64,000 nt of DNA from Elysia chlorotica (GCA_003991915.1 RQTK01000081.1:438337-502336); one strand, 5' to 3'; counted from the stretch's first letter, positions 45,276-57,865 are shown. Notes: generated by a model from the sequence alone, not told the origin. Made by a program: numbers and translations.

Positions 45276-46200
45276 CCGATACCCACACAATCATACCAGT
45301 AGCTTCTTGTTTCAATATTTAAACAATTTTGGTGTTCGTCATTATGATTGTCCAAACACTTATTGCCTCCTACTACTGTGCAAGCTGCAGCCTTTCATGA
45401 CTGACTTGGGCTGCTTAAGTCCCACTATAGCCAATCAATTTGACTATCTCGATACCGGGTCCTGTTTTTTTTTTTTTTTTAATAATAATCCAGGTCATCT
45501 TCTTTCGACTTTTTTCTTTAAAATGTGTATAACATTCATGAATCTTGTGCGTTTCCACGTTAATAAATTAAAGTGGAAAAAAGGATAATTATAATGTCAA
45601 AAAATGACAATGCATAGAAATATGAAGGCACCTAGCGGTGTGCATAATCAATGGAAGCACTGTAAGAATCAATCGGTTTTCAAGAACATCAAATATTTCA
45701 GATAAGGCTATAGTAAAGTCAAGGATTCAATGTAATTTGGCATTGTGGAAAACAATTGTTGTGGACAATAATACTCACATAAAAACTATATTCAGTGAAA
45801 GAATTACGTGTACAGGTGTAATTTAAATTACGTGCATAGAATAGTTAGGTAACAACGAACAAATTTGACAATCAACGTTTTTAACTTGAGCAAAAAGATA
45901 TGAATAGTTTGACTAAATTATTTTATAGATGCCCATGATATTATTGTAATGAAAAATTTTCAGTGTGTGTATTTAGTGCAAGAATGAGAAACGAAGTCCA
46001 TCCCAAGCGTGTGTATTTACAATCACGTATTTAAAGAGCGAGAGGCAATTTGTACTGATTTAAATAATGCAGTTCCCCATTACTTTAGGAGTCGGCTCAA
46101 TGGTCGGCTACTTGTCATACGTTATTATAATAATTTACAAAACCTTGTGCTTTTTTGTTACTTACTGCTCATCAACATGGTTAGCATTTTCTATTAAATT
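45276..46200. other. AT-rich intergenic DNA, nothing recognised
   Basis: A poly-T run lies at 45465-45480. No supported gene. Confidence 0.5.
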
Positions 46201-46224
46201 TTTAAGTTGAGATCTTGTTATGGT

Positions 46225-46271
46225 CTCTCCATATATGATCCCCCGGGGGGAACGTAGGAGGCGTTAAATCC

Positions 46272-46355
<84 letters not shown>
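46225..46355. repeat. GA array with boundary motif shared with the 50-52 kb duplication
   Basis: GATCCCCcGGGGGGAACGTAGGAGG then TAAATCCATAG precede a (GA)n of about 80 bases. The same order (ATCCCC..., GGGAACGTAGGAG, TAAGCCATGG, GA run) occurs at 50778-50882 and 51711-51860. Confidence 0.75.
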
Positions 46356-46358
<3 letters not shown>

Positions 46359-46414
46359 ACCACAGTCTATCAGCTCCGGTCACAAATAGTTACAGACATA
46401 ACAGGAATTAGTAA

Positions 46415-46785
46415 TTTATTGCACGCTGAAAGATGCAAAGGAAATCGTCTTAGATTAGGATAATTTGACTGAAAGTAAGAAAAAATATCGACTTTCGGAT
46501 ATTTTCTTGTAACAAGCTTAATTGTTCTTATTTTTATTCTTATTCGTATTTTTATTTTTATTCTTATTCTTATCCACTTGACCGCGGAATAAAATTGCTC
46601 ATTTGTAGTCATATTGCACGCTGAAAGATAAAGAGGAAATCGTCTTAGATTTGTATAATTTAACTGGAAGTAAGGAAAAATGGCGTTCCTTCGGATACTT
46701 TCTTGTAACAAACTTAATTCTTCTTATTTTTATTCTTATTCACTTGACCCGGGATAAAATCGCTCATTTGTAGTCAGATTTTAAG
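46415..46785. repeat. tandem duplication, ~190 bp unit, 2 copies
   Basis: ATTGCACGCTGAAAGAT, GAGGAAATCGTCTTAGATT, TTCTTGTAACAA.CTTAATT, TTATTTTTATTCTTATTC, CACTTGACC and GCTCATTTGTAGTCA occur in the same order from 46418 and from 46612. Confidence 0.9.
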
Positions 46786-47270
46786 TGGAACGCAAAGAAA
46801 CACGTCATGTAAACAAAACAGTCATTATTTGCAATCATTAACAGACTGATCAGATGGGTTTTTTTTACTCCGTATCCAAATCTATGCACACCACGAACGA
46901 AATGGTCCGACTCCGCGGTCAAGTGGTTAACATTTTCAAGTGTGAAAACACAAACAATACTTCTGCCGACATTTTGAACCATTTTCAACACCTCTGCGTC
47001 TTTAAAGTGAAATTTGATATTATTAGCATAATCTGTTATAACATCGCAAGGGATATTCTTGTTTTCAGGGTCAAGTGTAGATACATTTTTCTGTACTTTG
47101 TACTTGGTACTTATGCGGAGCAGATATTTAACACAGAATCATAAGCTCTACTGAAACTGTTTTCAGGCGCTTCTAATACATGTACTTACAAATCATGTAA
47201 TTTGGTAAAAACAATTATTCATGTGTCTGAACAATAAAAATAGAAGCGTGAACGAGATGAAAGTGTTCAG
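46786..47270. other. AT-rich intergenic DNA, nothing recognised
   Basis: No supported feature. Confidence 0.5.
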
Positions 47271-47272
47271 AA

Positions 47273-47288
47273 AATGATGATGATAATA

Positions 47289-47380
<92 letters not shown>

Positions 47381-47432
47381 GATGTGGTGTGGTGGTGGTG
47401 GTGGTGGTGGTGATGATGATGACGATCATGAT
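47273..47432. repeat. (GAT)n / (GGT)n microsatellite
   Basis: ATGATG array changing to GTGGTG at about 47386-47411. It produces Met/His/Asp homopolymer frames. Confidence 0.97.
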
Positions 47433-48255
47433 ATTGGTGGTAATACGTATAATGTCTTCTTTCATGTTGGCATACAAAATTTACAATAGTAGTTGATCAT
47501 TGCTTGATCTATCCAGAATAACAGGATGTCAGGCGTATTCGCCAATCAGAGAGAATAATGTCAGGAAAGGTAAAAATGAAAACACTTCCATCGTCAGGGA
47601 GAGCTTTGAGAATGACTCATGCAGGTTTCAAGATGTACGCCGGCCTAGGTATTCAGCAATCAGCGCTTGTTTGTTTGTAAAAAGTTCATCGTTTATTTTA
47701 CACAATGCTGAAATTCTTCAATTCAACAAGAGAAGAGTGGTACTGTCTCCCCTTGTGGTTTAAGAACACATCTTAATGGTCTTGGTTGGGTTGTTCCTTC
47801 CACACTGTTTACTATGGACACGTTAAAACTGAGACTGTGTTCACTAAACCCATGGAAGCCACTGCTCAGGAATAATCTTCGCATAGTCAACTTTTGCTAA
47901 ACGGGCATAGAGAAAGCTATTGCTTTCATAGGACCTTTTGAAAACACCAAATTTATCAACAAGGAAAATGTGTTAAGTCTTACAGAGGAGACTCTAGTCT
48001 CTCATCTCCCCAACTACGTGCAGATCCACCCACACCGCTCCAAGAGGGTTGGTGCCTGTGTGTCCAATTTTTATTCTGTGTGACTATTCGGAACTTGAAG
48101 CTACAATCTCTGAGGTTACTCCACTCTGCCTGCTCAATAAGAAATATAAGAAATTATTTCTTTATAGATAGAGCGCAGGTGGGTCTAACGTCTTCTAGGT
48201 TCCATTGAGGGGTCCTATACGGCGATATCAGAAGTGTTGAAGAGTGCGTTAATTG
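47433..48255. other. intergenic spacer
   Basis: Nothing recognised before the NK4 3' end. Confidence 0.5.
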
Positions 48256-48261
48256 TTTATT
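48256..48261 (-). terminator. polyadenylation signal AATAAA
   Basis: Reverse complement of TTTATT, 85 bases downstream of the NK4 stop codon: a plausible cleavage/polyadenylation signal for the homeobox transcript. Confidence 0.6.
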
Positions 48262-48345
48262 GTGTTGAAATACTGGCACTGTGATCTCATTATATTGTAC
48301 ATGAATTAATATTGTCACCAAGTCACTGTATACGTATTAAGTTTG

Positions 48346-49168
48346 TCACCAAGACATGATGCCCTGGTGTGTGACGTAGCCTTGCTGGGACTGCTGTGAC
48401 ATGACGTGGTGCGGGTGGTGGTGAGGTCCGCCCACCATCTGCCCCCCGCTCCCTGCGCTGCCTCCACTGTAGCCTGACCCCATGCCGGCGCTGTAGGCGA
48501 AAGGGTTCACGTTGTACGGCGCCGAATACGGCGCGGAGTGGGGCGGCCCCGGGGGTGGCGGCTGGGCGGGGCCTCCCAGACACGGCTTCCCGTCGCGGAC
48601 TAGCACGGGAACGTGTACCCGCCTGGCCGGTCCGCCCGCCCCTCCCGCCGCGGCAGCTGCTTGAGACATGGCCTGCAGCTCCAGAGTCTTGTCCTGGCGC
48701 TGCCGCTTGCACTTGTAGCGCCGGTTCTGGAACCAGATCTTGATCTGGGTGGAGGTCAGCTTGAGGTGGGCCGCCATCTGGTCCCGCTCGGGCGCGCTGA
48801 GGTAGCGCTGCTGCTTGAACCGGTGCTCCAGCTCGTACACCTGCGCCTGCGAGAACAGAACCCGCGGCTTTCGCTTCTGGCGCTGCTTAAGTAGCCCGGG
48901 GCAGTTATCACCGCTGTTGTTGTTGCTGCTGCTGTTGGTGCTGTTAGTGTTATTGTTGTTGCTGCTGTTGCTGCTGTTTATTGTTGTAGTGGATGAGTTG
49001 TTATGCGTTGTGGAACCTAAGGATGTTGTAGATGAAGTCGTCGAGGAAGAAGTAGTGGACGACGGTGTAGAAGATGGCGAAGATTTTGACTTTTCCTTTC
49101 GACTGGGCATGGGAGGAGATGGTTGTTCTTCCAGGAACGATGGCGTGTTGGAGAAGTGGGGTTGGTGT

Positions 49169-49203
<35 letters not shown>

Positions 49204-49391
49204 TTGTAGTAAAGGCTGTCTGTGCACAAGCTGAGGTGAGCCAGATGGACATCGGCTTGGGTGATGCTGATCATGATGTTGTTGATGGAGATGGTGTTGT
49301 TGGTTGTGAAGGTGGTGCTGCTGCTGCTGTTGTTGAAGATGACGTTGACTTGAGGATATCAACGGAGATAGCTCAGGACAGGACTGTTTGT
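48346..49391 (-). CDS. NK4/tinman (Nkx2-5-like) homeobox protein, terminal exon
   Basis: Sequence-specific transcription factor; in animals NK4 genes specify cardiac and visceral mesoderm. The exon starts after a TTTCTTTCCAG acceptor, completing a split codon, and runs 347 codons to TGA. Homeodomain at 48697-48876: [20 protein letters not shown], then [31 protein letters not shown] with W48, F49, N51, R53 and the NK2-type Y54. An NK2-specific domain follows ([17 protein letters not shown], 48574-48624). The C-terminus has [12 protein letters not shown] and ends GIMSW, like vertebrate Nkx2-5 (GIRAW). The N-terminal half is low complexity: Q/H-rich, a polyQ of about 13, then S/T/N-rich. The TN/EH1 repressor motif should be on an upstream exon, which I did not find. 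The gene is therefore partial here. Confidence 0.95.
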
Positions 49392-49980
49392 CTGGAAAGA
49401 AAAATAAAACAAATATGACAACAACCAACAACCACCAATTGTGCCTCCTACACGTACTTGTAACCTCGATAATATCTTTTAATGCTTAATTTTGAGTTTT
49501 ATATATAAAAAAGACCCTTTTGTTTGTTCAATTGTGGAGAAAGATGACATAAGATTTCAACAAGGCTGGAACTGAAATTTTGTAAGATTAAAGAAACTCA
49601 ACGGAGCAAATTGAATGCCTGAATGACGAGGAAAGATACACCCATGCCAAGAGGCAACCAACGAGTATGGCAAAGATGGAGACAGTCCACATAAGTTGTT
49701 TTCAAAAACTACATCATAATAATAAGTCGCGAATTTTGGGTATTAAGGAAATATTATAAGGGCCAATAAACAATACAAACACTAAACAATATTTTTATTC
49801 TCTATTAGTGTAAAGTCAAGGCTCAGGTCGGGTGGTTTCGGCGAAGCCTGGTCCTGAGTGGTCGAGCACTGATGTATTTGTTGTTTGACAATATCCGTGA
49901 CAGAAGGCAAACTCGGGGGTTCACCCAATGTTTGATGGGCGAGGATTCTGAGACACTCAATCTTTGCTAACTCGGTGTAT
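49392..49980. other. intron upstream of the NK4 terminal exon
   Basis: AT-rich sequence with no recognisable exon. The continuous frame above 49391 ([12 protein letters not shown]) is the polypyrimidine tract read as protein. Confidence 0.7.
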
Positions 49981-50011
49981 GGTAAACCTACCAGCATTAT
50001 ATTTCTCTACT

Positions 50012-50064
50012 ATCGCTCTCTCTCTCTCTCTCTATCTCATCTACCTTTCACTCTCTCTCCTTCC

Positions 50065-50131
<67 letters not shown>

Positions 50132-50450
50132 CCCTCTCTCTCTGTCGCACGCTCTCTCTCTATCTCTCTCTCCCTCTTCTGTCTTTTTCTCCTATTTGTC
50201 ATCTCATCTCTCTCTCTGTCTCTGTCTGTCTCTCTGTCTCTGTCTCTCTCTCTGTCTTTCTATCTATCTCTCCCTCTCTCTCTCTCTCTGTCTCGCCTTT
50301 CTCTATCCTTACTTGCCTTCTCTATTTTCACCTCTCTTTTCTCCCACTCTTTTTTTATCCTCTCTCTTCTCTCACTCGCTTTCTTTTTCGTCTCTTTTCA
50401 CTTCCCTTATTTCGTTCTTCCCTCTGTCTCATTCTCTTTAACGCTCTTTA

Positions 50451-50494
<44 letters not shown>

Positions 50495-50515
50495 CCCTCT
50501 TCTATCTCCTATTCC
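50012..50515. repeat. CT-rich microsatellite complex
   Basis: Long CT/CTGT/TTTC pyrimidine tract. All long Leu/Ser frames here are artefacts. Confidence 0.95.
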
Positions 50516-50839
50516 AACAAACCCCTAGGCACACAACGTAGAGCCCAAACTATAATCCAAGGCTCGAAGCTCGTCTTTCAGAGAGAGAGAGAGAGAGGGA
50601 GGCTCGCTTTCCAACCAGACTCGGCGCTAATCGGTTGGGTCAACTGCCGTGACGTGTGCATATTGGTCGAGGCGGGACAAAAGTGAAGTTTTCAAGTACT
50701 TGATCTTCTTAGCAGCCTGTCTGTCTCTTTGTTTAGTCTTTATGAATTAATGCTCTTTCTTTCTCTAGCAATTTATCCCCGTATAGAATACCCTTAAGGG
50801 AACGTAGGAGATTATTATTAAGCCATGGAGTTACAGAAG

Positions 50840-50888
<49 letters not shown>

Positions 50889-51773
50889 CATCTTCCTGTA
50901 CAATGATAAAATCTCAATTTTTTAACATAGTACACGTTAACGATTGGTGCCAAAGACGCGTTTCGTTATTTTAATGTGCAAGAACTACAATCTTAAAATG
51001 ATGATCAAAATATGTTAGATTTTCAATACAATGGTCCGGGTTTTGCATTCACAAAGTTATCTCTCTCTCTCCCCCCTCTCTCTCCCTGTCGCACGCTCTC
51101 TCTGTATCTCTCTCTCCCTCCTCTGTCTTTTTCTCCTATTTGTCATCTCATCTCTCTCTGTCTCTGTCTGTCTCTCTGTCTTTCTTTCTATCTCTCCCTC
51201 TCTCTCTCTGTCTCGCCTTTCTCTATCCTTACTTGCCTTCTCTATTTTCACCTCTTTTCTCTCCCACTCTTTTTTATCCTCTCTCTTCTCTCCCTCTCTT
51301 TCTTTTTCGTCTCTTTTCACTTCCCATATTTCTTTCTTCCCTCTCTCTCACTCTCTTTAACGCTCTTTATCTCTTTTTTTTCTCCCTCTCTTTCTCTCTC
51401 TCTCTCACACACACACATACCCCTCTCCTCTATCTCCTATTCCAACAAACCCCTAGACACACAACATAGGGCCCAAACTATATAATCCAAAGCTCGAAGC
51501 TCGCCTTTCAGAGAGAGAGAGAGAGAGAGAGAGGGAGGCTCGCTATCCAACCAGACTCGGCGCTAATCGGTTGGGTCAACTGCCGTGACGTGTGCATATT
51601 GGTCGAGGCGGGACAAAAGTGAAGTTTTCAAGTACTTGATCTTCTTAGCAGCCTGTCTGTCTCTTTGTTTAGTCTTTATGAATTAATGCTCTTTCTTTCT
51701 CTAGCAATCTATCCCCGTATAGAATACCCTTAAGGGAACCTAGGATATTATTATTAAGCCATGGAGTTACAGA

Positions 51774-51813
<40 letters not shown>

Positions 51814-51995
51814 AGGGAGGGCTAAAGAGAGAGAGGGGGGGAGGGAGGGAGATAGACATCTTCATGTACTTAATTTTTTTAACATAATACACGTTAACGA
51901 TTGGCGCCGAAAGACGCGTTTCCTTATTTTAATGTGCAAGAACTGCAATCTTAAAATGATGATCAAAATATGTTAGATTTTCAATACAAAGTTAT
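50128..51995. repeat. ~0.93 kb tandem segmental duplication
   Basis: Unit 1 spans about 50128-51060 and unit 2 about 51061-51995. They share the CT-rich part (CCCCCCTCTCTCTC, GTCGCACGCTCTCTC, TTTTTCTCCTATTTGTCATC), then AACAAACCCCTAG, GGCTCGAAGCTCG, a GA tract, CAACCAGACTCGGCGCTAAT, AATACCCTTAAGGGAAC, TAAGCCATGGAGTTACAGAA, a GA tract and ACACGTTAACGATTGG. Divergence is mainly in repeat length, so it is recent. No gene inside. Confidence 0.93.
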
Positions 51996-52420
51996 TGTCT
52001 TAAATTATACACTGTTTTTGCGATTATTTTTTTGTATTGTTTTCTTGTTGCTATTGTTGTTGTTTTGTCAGTTCAGTAAGGTAATCCCTATTTGTTCAAA
52101 ATTTAAACAAAAATAGAGCTTCTTAATTCATTTATGTAATTTCCGTCTTTAAAAAAATCTACCAACTAAAACAGACGGAAGATTGTTAAGAATAAGCCGT
52201 GTAATATCGCATCAGGTAGAGTGTGGCAGCAGAGATCACTGTCCTGTGTCCACGGTTCCGCTGGATCGACATGTTATGGCTAATCTAAAAAACTAAAACT
52301 GGTGTCTCAATACAGAGTCAACAAATCTAGCGAGGCTTGCAGTATCGCGTTTGCTTGCCATCGAGTTCAAAACAAGTTAGGTTAAAGACGAAGAAGTCAG
52401 AGTGCAGAGGGGTTAACAAA
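51996..52420. other. intergenic, nothing recognised
   Basis: No supported feature. Confidence 0.45.
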
Positions 52421-52421
52421 A

Positions 52422-52426
52422 AGAGG

Positions 52427-52472
<46 letters not shown>
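52422..52472. repeat. (GA)n microsatellite
   Basis: GA array of about 45 bases. Confidence 0.96.
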
Positions 52473-52475
<3 letters not shown>

Positions 52476-52784
52476 TACGTTGGAGATAAAGAAAGAGTGG
52501 GAGTGTAAGGGAGAAAGATAGAGTGAGAGGTTGAGGTAATCAAATAAAAAAGAATATAGGGAAAAAGTGAAAAATGGAAGGATCAACAATTTTAAGCTAA
52601 GACAAATTGATTAACGAAGTAAAAATCTTATTCGAAATAAGACCCTTATATTTTACTTATTTTCTACCGTACAAAATTTGCAGCAGATATAAGCGGGGAC
52701 ACAATATAACCCCTAGCCATAGGAGCTTTTACACACAGTGCATGACATGCAAGTATGACCTTCCCTTAAGAATAACAGAGATTT

Positions 52785-52916
52785 TGCGATGACGGAGCCC
52801 ATTGGAAAAACAATGACGATACGTGAGGGAATGTACACCGCGTCAAATCATAGCTCTATCCTAGACAAACAGGGCCAGTGACGGTAAGAAAAATTGCATG
52901 TCTAGCGGCGTGATAT
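52785..52916 (+). repeat. dispersed GGGGCGTGG element, copy 3 (diverged)
   Basis: GCGATGACGGAGCCCATTGG, ACAATGACGATACGTGAGG, AAATCATAGCTCTATCCTAG, GGCCAGTGACGGTAAGAAAA, TTGCATGTCTAGCGGCGTGA. The most diverged of the three copies; the CCCC arm of the hairpin has mutated. Confidence 0.65.
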
Positions 52917-54085
52917 TGACATTCGTTTTCGTCTACCGGATCGCAAAGGCTGTGAGAACAGTTGGGGATGGAGAATTACCATTATAATTATTAAGCTATC
53001 ACAGACCTTACCATCATCTTGTACAATCATGTAGCTGATCTAGCCATGGAGACAAAGCAGAGGCGTCATGGGTGACAACTCTGAGATAAGCGAAACTCGG
53101 CCTACGTGAAAGCAACCGGAATCATTTCCCTTTATTTTCCTCATTTCTAAAGCCAAGACGATGCGTTTATTTTTTTATTTTTTTATTTTTTTTTTTAGGA
53201 CCGAGGTAGCTCAGTTTCTAGAGCGAAGTGTATTCTTTCCCGAAGTCATTAATTCGATGCCCAAACAGTCAACATTTAGGATTAATTTTGTCTTAAGAAC
53301 TGAGAGTATGTTAAACAAGTTGACAATTTCGCTAAATCGGACCAAAGATTCCTCTTTTTATGACGGTGGATCGTTTTTAGTGTTGAAATGGCACCGCGAT
53401 TATTCTCTTTTATAAGGGATGGTACAGAAATGGCGCAAAATTTTACAAATGGATAATCTTAAAAATCAACTTTTCGAAACGTTGTCAGTCATTATCTAAA
53501 TTAACCTGTTAACCATAATCCAATGTAAATTAAAATCAGTATTGTATCTACATTCTTACTAGTAACACGAGGAGGGTTGATTCTTAACAGTTGTGATATG
53601 CTAGAGGACATTGCATGTATTCACTTCATGAAGTTCCAGTTATAATATTTATTATACTGGATGATGTGGCACGCATTCCCTTTATCAGGCTCACATTTTT
53701 TGTCGCTTAAGATTTAACAAATATTAAGACAAACATTGGAGACTTTGCATGCCTGTCCAATGCTTGTAAATATTATGTCAATGTCTCGCGTTTCCGTTTT
53801 GTTTGTTTTTTGTCAATGTTGTTGCGGTAGAAAATGTGCCTAGCCTTCAACAAAGACGCGCCAAATTACGCGACTACTAAGAGTGATTTCTTGGTATTAA
53901 TTTTATTCATCTCACAGTTTAAAGGAAAGCGCTGGTACTTATGAAAACCAATGCAATATAACTAAGTAGTTGGAGAGGGCCATATTTGTTCACATTAGTG
54001 GGGATGGGAACCTAAAAAAGGGACAAAAACAGTAAAGATGCATGATATATGTAGCACAAAATAAAGTCAGAGCCATTTAGTTGAT
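52917..54085. other. intergenic, with a tRNA-like SINE head
   Basis: At 53198-53268 GACCGAGGTAGCTCAGTTTC...TAGAGCG and TTAATTCGATGCCC resemble a tRNA A-box and a weak B-box. The stem pairing is too poor for a tRNA gene. Nothing else recognised. Confidence 0.45.
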
Positions 54086-54089
54086 ATAA

Positions 54090-54111
54090 TGAGAGAGAGA
54101 CACACACACAG

Positions 54112-54162
<51 letters not shown>

Positions 54163-54188
54163 GAGGCAGAGGAAAAAACAAAACAGGC

Positions 54189-54260
<72 letters not shown>

Positions 54261-54270
54261 TAAGACAGAG
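54090..54270. repeat. (GA)n and (ACAG)n microsatellites
   Basis: GA array at 54115-54155, then a perfect CAGA/GACA tetranucleotide array at 54184-54260. Confidence 0.97.
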
Positions 54271-54337
54271 AGACAGAAAGAGAGGGGGAGGGGAGTAGAG
54301 AGGTTGCGCAAAGAATCATACATTATTGGGACAAGTG

Positions 54338-54405
54338 CGGCAGCTGAGGATTGAACCGGGAACCCTAGAACATTACCACTAACCCGCTGTGTTATCCAGT
54401 GTCCT
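54338..54405 (-). repeat. tRNA-like SINE head, reverse strand
   Basis: On the minus strand: GGATAACACAGCGGGTTAGT...TTCCCGGTTCAATCC, with good A- and B-box matches. No SINE body recognised beyond it. Confidence 0.45.
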
Positions 54406-54900
54406 CACAGAGGGAGAGGGAGGGAGAGAGGATAGAGAGGGGGGTCGGAGGAAGAGACTGAAAGAAAACGTGGCAGAGATAGAGAGAAAAAACAAACAAA
54501 CAAAGAGGAAAGAAACTCAGCACACCGAAAGCAGAGCAGAGAGCAAAGCTGGACAGAGAATTCGTGGCAAGTCGAGAGGCTGCACTTAAACCAGGGAAGA
54601 GCTCACTTAAGAAAGTCTTTAAAGACTGCAACAAACTCCGCGAGCCTGGCCTGGAGCAAGCTTTTCTTGGCTGGGTCAACGCGGTTACAGTTTCGCCTAA
54701 TGTTCAGATTTTTCTCTCCTGTAATTGACTTTGTCATTAGCCTTAAGCAATTTCCTATCCCTGATTAGCAATAAAGAATTCTTAATTTTCCCGCTGCGTT
54801 TTATTCCCAGGAGTGAAAAAAAAGGCTCGAGCGAGGGCTCCTGTTTGCATCAAGCTAAAAAAAAAAGGACAGGGGTTCGGTGAACTACAGATGTTGCAGA
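54406..54900. other. purine-rich intergenic DNA
   Basis: GA-rich at 54410-54480; otherwise nothing recognised. Confidence 0.5.
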
Positions 54901-54905
54901 TAAAT

Positions 54906-54995
<90 letters not shown>

Positions 54996-55188
54996 CATAG
55001 ACAGGCAGACAGACAGACATATAGGTGGATAGACATACAAAGACAGAGAGGAAGAGAGAGGCGAGGGGGGAAGAGAGAGGAAGGAGAGAGAGGGAGAGAG
55101 GAAGAGAAAAAGAGAGAGAGAAACATGGACAGAGAGACAGATAGGTGGATAGACATACAGAGACAAAGAACAAGAGAGAGGCGAGGGG

Positions 55189-55243
<55 letters not shown>

Positions 55244-55245
55244 CA
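54906..55245. repeat. GA-rich microsatellite with a 125-bp tandem duplication
   Basis: GA arrays flank two copies of ATAGGTGGATAGACATACA followed by AGAGAGAGGCGAGGGGG (55020 and 55142). Opposite-strand frames are Ser/Leu artefacts. Confidence 0.93.
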
Positions 55246-57860
55246 AGAGAATTTGGAGATTTTCGGGGGGCAAGGAAAGGAGAGGTATACAAACTAATAT
55301 GTATAAATGTATTTTTTTATGATGGAATATTAATGTCACAAGAAAATTACTCTCCGTCAGAAAAGAGCGAAGAGCAGTTTAGACGGAGCCGTCTTCGTTA
55401 GAACTTTTAATGTGGAACATTCGCGCCGGCAGGAGTTTGGGTTCAGGATTCCACATCAGAACGGGAGCTACCCCCCTGGGTAGCAGTCATTATTAAAATC
55501 ATCACGATCCTGCTCTGGCTGTACAAGGCGCCTACTCAACAAGACACACATGTGGCAATAGAGCTATGTCGTAAAAATGGGCGTACGGCAATAATTGGGA
55601 CGTGCCACAAAGAGGAAAAGGGGGCGGGGCAGGTCGTAAAGTTGTAGACGGAGCTCATCAATTCTTCGTTACGTTAATGTGACCATACAACATGCTAAGG
55701 TTTCACAGGACCATGCATTTGCTCTATCAAAACATCTGCGAAGATAAAAAAAAAATGGGGGGAAAAAGGTCTAGGATTATCAAATGCCAGAAGAGCCTGC
55801 ATATTTTTAGCTAAGTTTACAAAATAGCATTAATATGTATTTTCTTTCGATGCATTGTTGAACCATCTGATTAAAGTTCCATTCTTACACCGCGATGTTG
55901 TTGGGTTGTTGTTTTTTTTTTAGTTTTAGGTCGATAAAACAATTTTCACTGCCATCAAGCTGTTATTAAGACGAAAGAAATAATAAATCTCCCAACAATG
56001 TGGGAATAAAGGAAAAATGATAAGACAACAGAGCAAATTAGCATGGGAGGCAGATACAGGTGGGCGAAAAGTTAGGGGAAATAATATTGGATATCTTTTC
56101 TTCCTTCTTTTATTGTTAAAATAATTAAGCTTTCAATAAACGCGCATATGATTTAGCGGTACAAGCCAAACTACATCTGCCTCACATCTCAGATTCCAAG
56201 GCTGCATGCTTGCGGGATAAACAATCATACACTCTGAGCGGCCACCGTATATATATATATACGGTACTAAACGTTTCTGTTGGTCAGGCGTCCACCCTTT
56301 ACCGTTATTGGTCAATCAGAAAGATAAACTATAAGCTCGTTGGAACTTTTTCTACGTTTGACGTCATAAACCAAGGCATCTAACGCCCAAAGCAAGGGTT
56401 GGTGTTCCCAATGTTGTTGATTAGTTTTTCCTGGACCTCGATGTGCCAGACTCTACAAGTTACGCTCTTTCTGCCCTTGCCGTGAAAGCTAAATAGTCTG
56501 AATGCTTCTTCATTAAGTCGTTGGTTTATTTGGTTTACTAGTAGACTCTTCGACGCCTCGGCGTGGGGCAGTTATAAATAATATGCACATACCTGGCCTG
56601 CCCGCCTGATGTTGGGAATATGCTTTACGGGTACAAGGATATCACAGGTTTTCCAAACACTTTCAGAGAGGAGGCCATGGAAACATATTATTCTCTTTAC
56701 TTACTATTCATTTCTAGCTTCGGCAGAGAATGAGAGTGGGAATGGGAACGAAGTTAGTACACTATTCAAGATAGTTTCATCATAATAATTATAAGAGGCA
56801 CTGGTAGATCAGTAAGTAGTGTTGTGGACTAAAGACCAAGTGGTCCAAGTTCAAAGTATAAGATGATGCCCCTGTCTTCGTACATCGTTCATAAAGGATC
56901 CAGGGGTATGTGGCATCAAAATTAATGTTTCAAAACCTTGTAAGAAATGAAAGAGAAGAATGTAAACAAAATGTCCTTTTGATTCGTTGTTGAAACGACA
57001 ACATGGACACATATTATAATGGGAAAGGATAGTGAAGATCTAGTGAAGAGAGGGTGCAAAATTATGTTGAAAATATGAGATTATACACATTTATGAGATA
57101 AACAATAAAAAGAAATAACGTGCAAAAATAGAATTAATATAATTGTAAGAAAGAAAAGTAAAAATTAATGAGAACAAAATTAAGAGAGAGGAAAACAGTG
57201 TTATAAGAAAGTGGTTACTTTTTTAGCAAAATAAGATACTCTGCCTATATTTTAACTACACATAATGTATCTTGTGTTTTAAATTTAATCAATTTTTTCG
57301 TTTGAAACCAGTTGTTTTGTAGTGGGTTTTTTGTTGTTGTTTTTAACGGAGAAACGGGCATACCATAAAGAAACCAATAAGAACAAAGAATTAAGAGGGA
57401 AAAAACAGAGAAAGATACAGAGAGAAGATCACATAAATAAGAACGATGAAATAATAAAAATGTACGAGCGAGTTATCAGGGGGTGCATCTGGTGTGATTG
57501 TGCTGGCCTGCAGAGTCCCTGGGGTCAACTGGTCTAGATTTGGCAGTTGTTGATTGCCTCAATAGGCGTGTCCCCTTTAATGAGCGGCTAATGTGCCTCT
57601 CTCAGGAGGTCGCACCGACTTGACGCCTCTTACCACCGTCCAAAACACACTGCCACACAAACAAGTGACGCTTATATAACTAGTGTATGTTTTAAAAAAA
57701 AAAAAAGACTTATTACTATAATTAGTACACATACAAAAAAGCGACTGTAAGGTTAGTCTGATTAGCAAACGCCATACATAAGACCCTTAAAACCGCTGTC
57801 ACCATTTTTTTCTTTTATCATTATCATCGTTAGCGATATTTTTATTATTTTATTATGATG
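55246..57860. other. AT-rich DNA between NK4 and PKD exons
   Basis: No exon of either minus-strand gene could be recognised. A tRNA-like string at about 56800-56880 (GGTAGATCAGTAAG ... GTCCAAGTTCAAAGT) is a possible SINE head. The missing NK4 first exon could lie here but shows no TN motif that I can see. Confidence 0.45.
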
Positions 57861-57865
57861 ATGAG

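Noticed and set aside
47193-47489. poly-His and poly-Met frames
   Set aside because: GAT/GGT microsatellite.
48323-48894. Other long frames over the NK4 exon on both strands
   Set aside because: Shadow frames of the GC-rich homeobox coding sequence.
49392-49431. Start codon [12 protein letters not shown] for the NK4 protein
   Set aside because: This is the reverse-strand polypyrimidine tract before a TTTCCAG acceptor; NK4 genes have an upstream exon with the TN motif.
49964-51485. Long Leu/Ser-rich open frames
   Set aside because: Translation of CT microsatellites; composition explains the absence of stops.
53196-53270. tRNA gene
   Set aside because: A-box-like GTAGCTCAGT is present, but acceptor and T stems do not pair well; more likely a decayed SINE head.
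56133-56315. Minus-strand 60-codon frame as a PKD or NK4 exon
   Set aside because: No PKD or NK4 motif and no good splice signals; includes a TA dinucleotide run.
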